Positions 5,319 to 5,337 of a stretch of 5,337 bases of DNA are shown here, in pieces. The number at the start of each line of letters is the position of its first letter. The first letter of the stretch is position 1. The DNA comes from JAAZBV01 sp964460435 (GTDB taxonomy: Bacteria > Desulfobacterota > DSM-4660 > Desulfatiglandales > HGW-15). The notes beneath the pieces were generated by a model. It did no database searches. It had not been told where the DNA came from and worked only from the letters and a program-made list of their open reading frames with translations. A program made the position numbers and the translations under genes. The stretch covers positions 1 to 5,337 of the forward strand of contig CAYWRH010000199.1 in assembly GCA_964460435.1 (NCBI GenBank). Reading direction: 5' to 3'.

Positions 5319-5337
5319 GTTGATCATGTTTATTATG

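Larger units (their letters stand above)
4483..5337. other. AT-rich stretch without a convincing gene
   Basis: This 855-base tail is clearly more AT-rich than the cluster and has stops in all frames at short intervals. It contains only the small items listed separately: possible minus-strand remnants, the GTTGG palindrome, three very short plus-strand frames in one phase, and an edge promoter. GGGATAA also occurs twice in tandem at 4534-4547. No tRNA fold, transposase fragment, terminal inverted repeats or CRISPR-like spacing was seen. Confidence 0.6.

Overview
The window holds one rightward three-gene cluster (148-4403), followed by about 930 bases (4404-5337) with no convincing large gene. 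The bases and codon use point to a moderately AT-rich Gram-negative bacterium. The TIGR02147-type first gene and the two lipoprotein signals would suit Desulfobacterota, Fibrobacterota or a related lineage. This placement is inference from gene content, because no rRNA or other marker is present.

Layout: 1-147 is a leader with a candidate sigma70-type promoter and several inverted repeats that could be operators. Gene 1 (148-1005) encodes a cytoplasmic TIGR02147/DUF4423-type protein, probably DNA-binding. Gene 2 (1022-3019) starts 16 bases later behind a very strong Shine-Dalgarno and encodes a lipoprotein carrying a C-terminal beta-propeller of the WD40-distant Beta_propel family (Pfam PF09826). 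Gene 3 (frame from 3066, uninterrupted from 3090 to 4403) encodes a serpin with an inhibitory-type hinge and a lipoprotein signal. A long hairpin followed by five T residues (4412-4482) closes the cluster.

The main surprise is in gene 3. The well-placed ATG at 3066, with GGAGG nine bases upstream, is followed by an in-frame TGA as its fourth codon. The frame on the far side of the TGA continues as a textbook lipoprotein signal peptide and a complete serpin. The gene therefore looks like an intact serpin lipoprotein with one nonsense codon in its leader: a recent mutation, a sequence error, or (less likely) recoding or reinitiation at TTG 3090.

A reasonable working model is that the regulator controls an envelope module made of a large propeller lipoprotein and a surface-anchored protease inhibitor. 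The model rests on gene order, spacing and lipoboxes only.

The right-hand region is more AT-rich. It contains possible remnants of a minus-strand gene (4518-4741), a GTTGG...CCAAC palindrome with a GCGAAGC core, a run of very short plus-strand reading frames in one frame (4908-5252, the last with a strong ribosome binding site), and a candidate promoter facing out of the window (5290-5318). No tRNA, rRNA, CRISPR array or recognisable transposase is seen.
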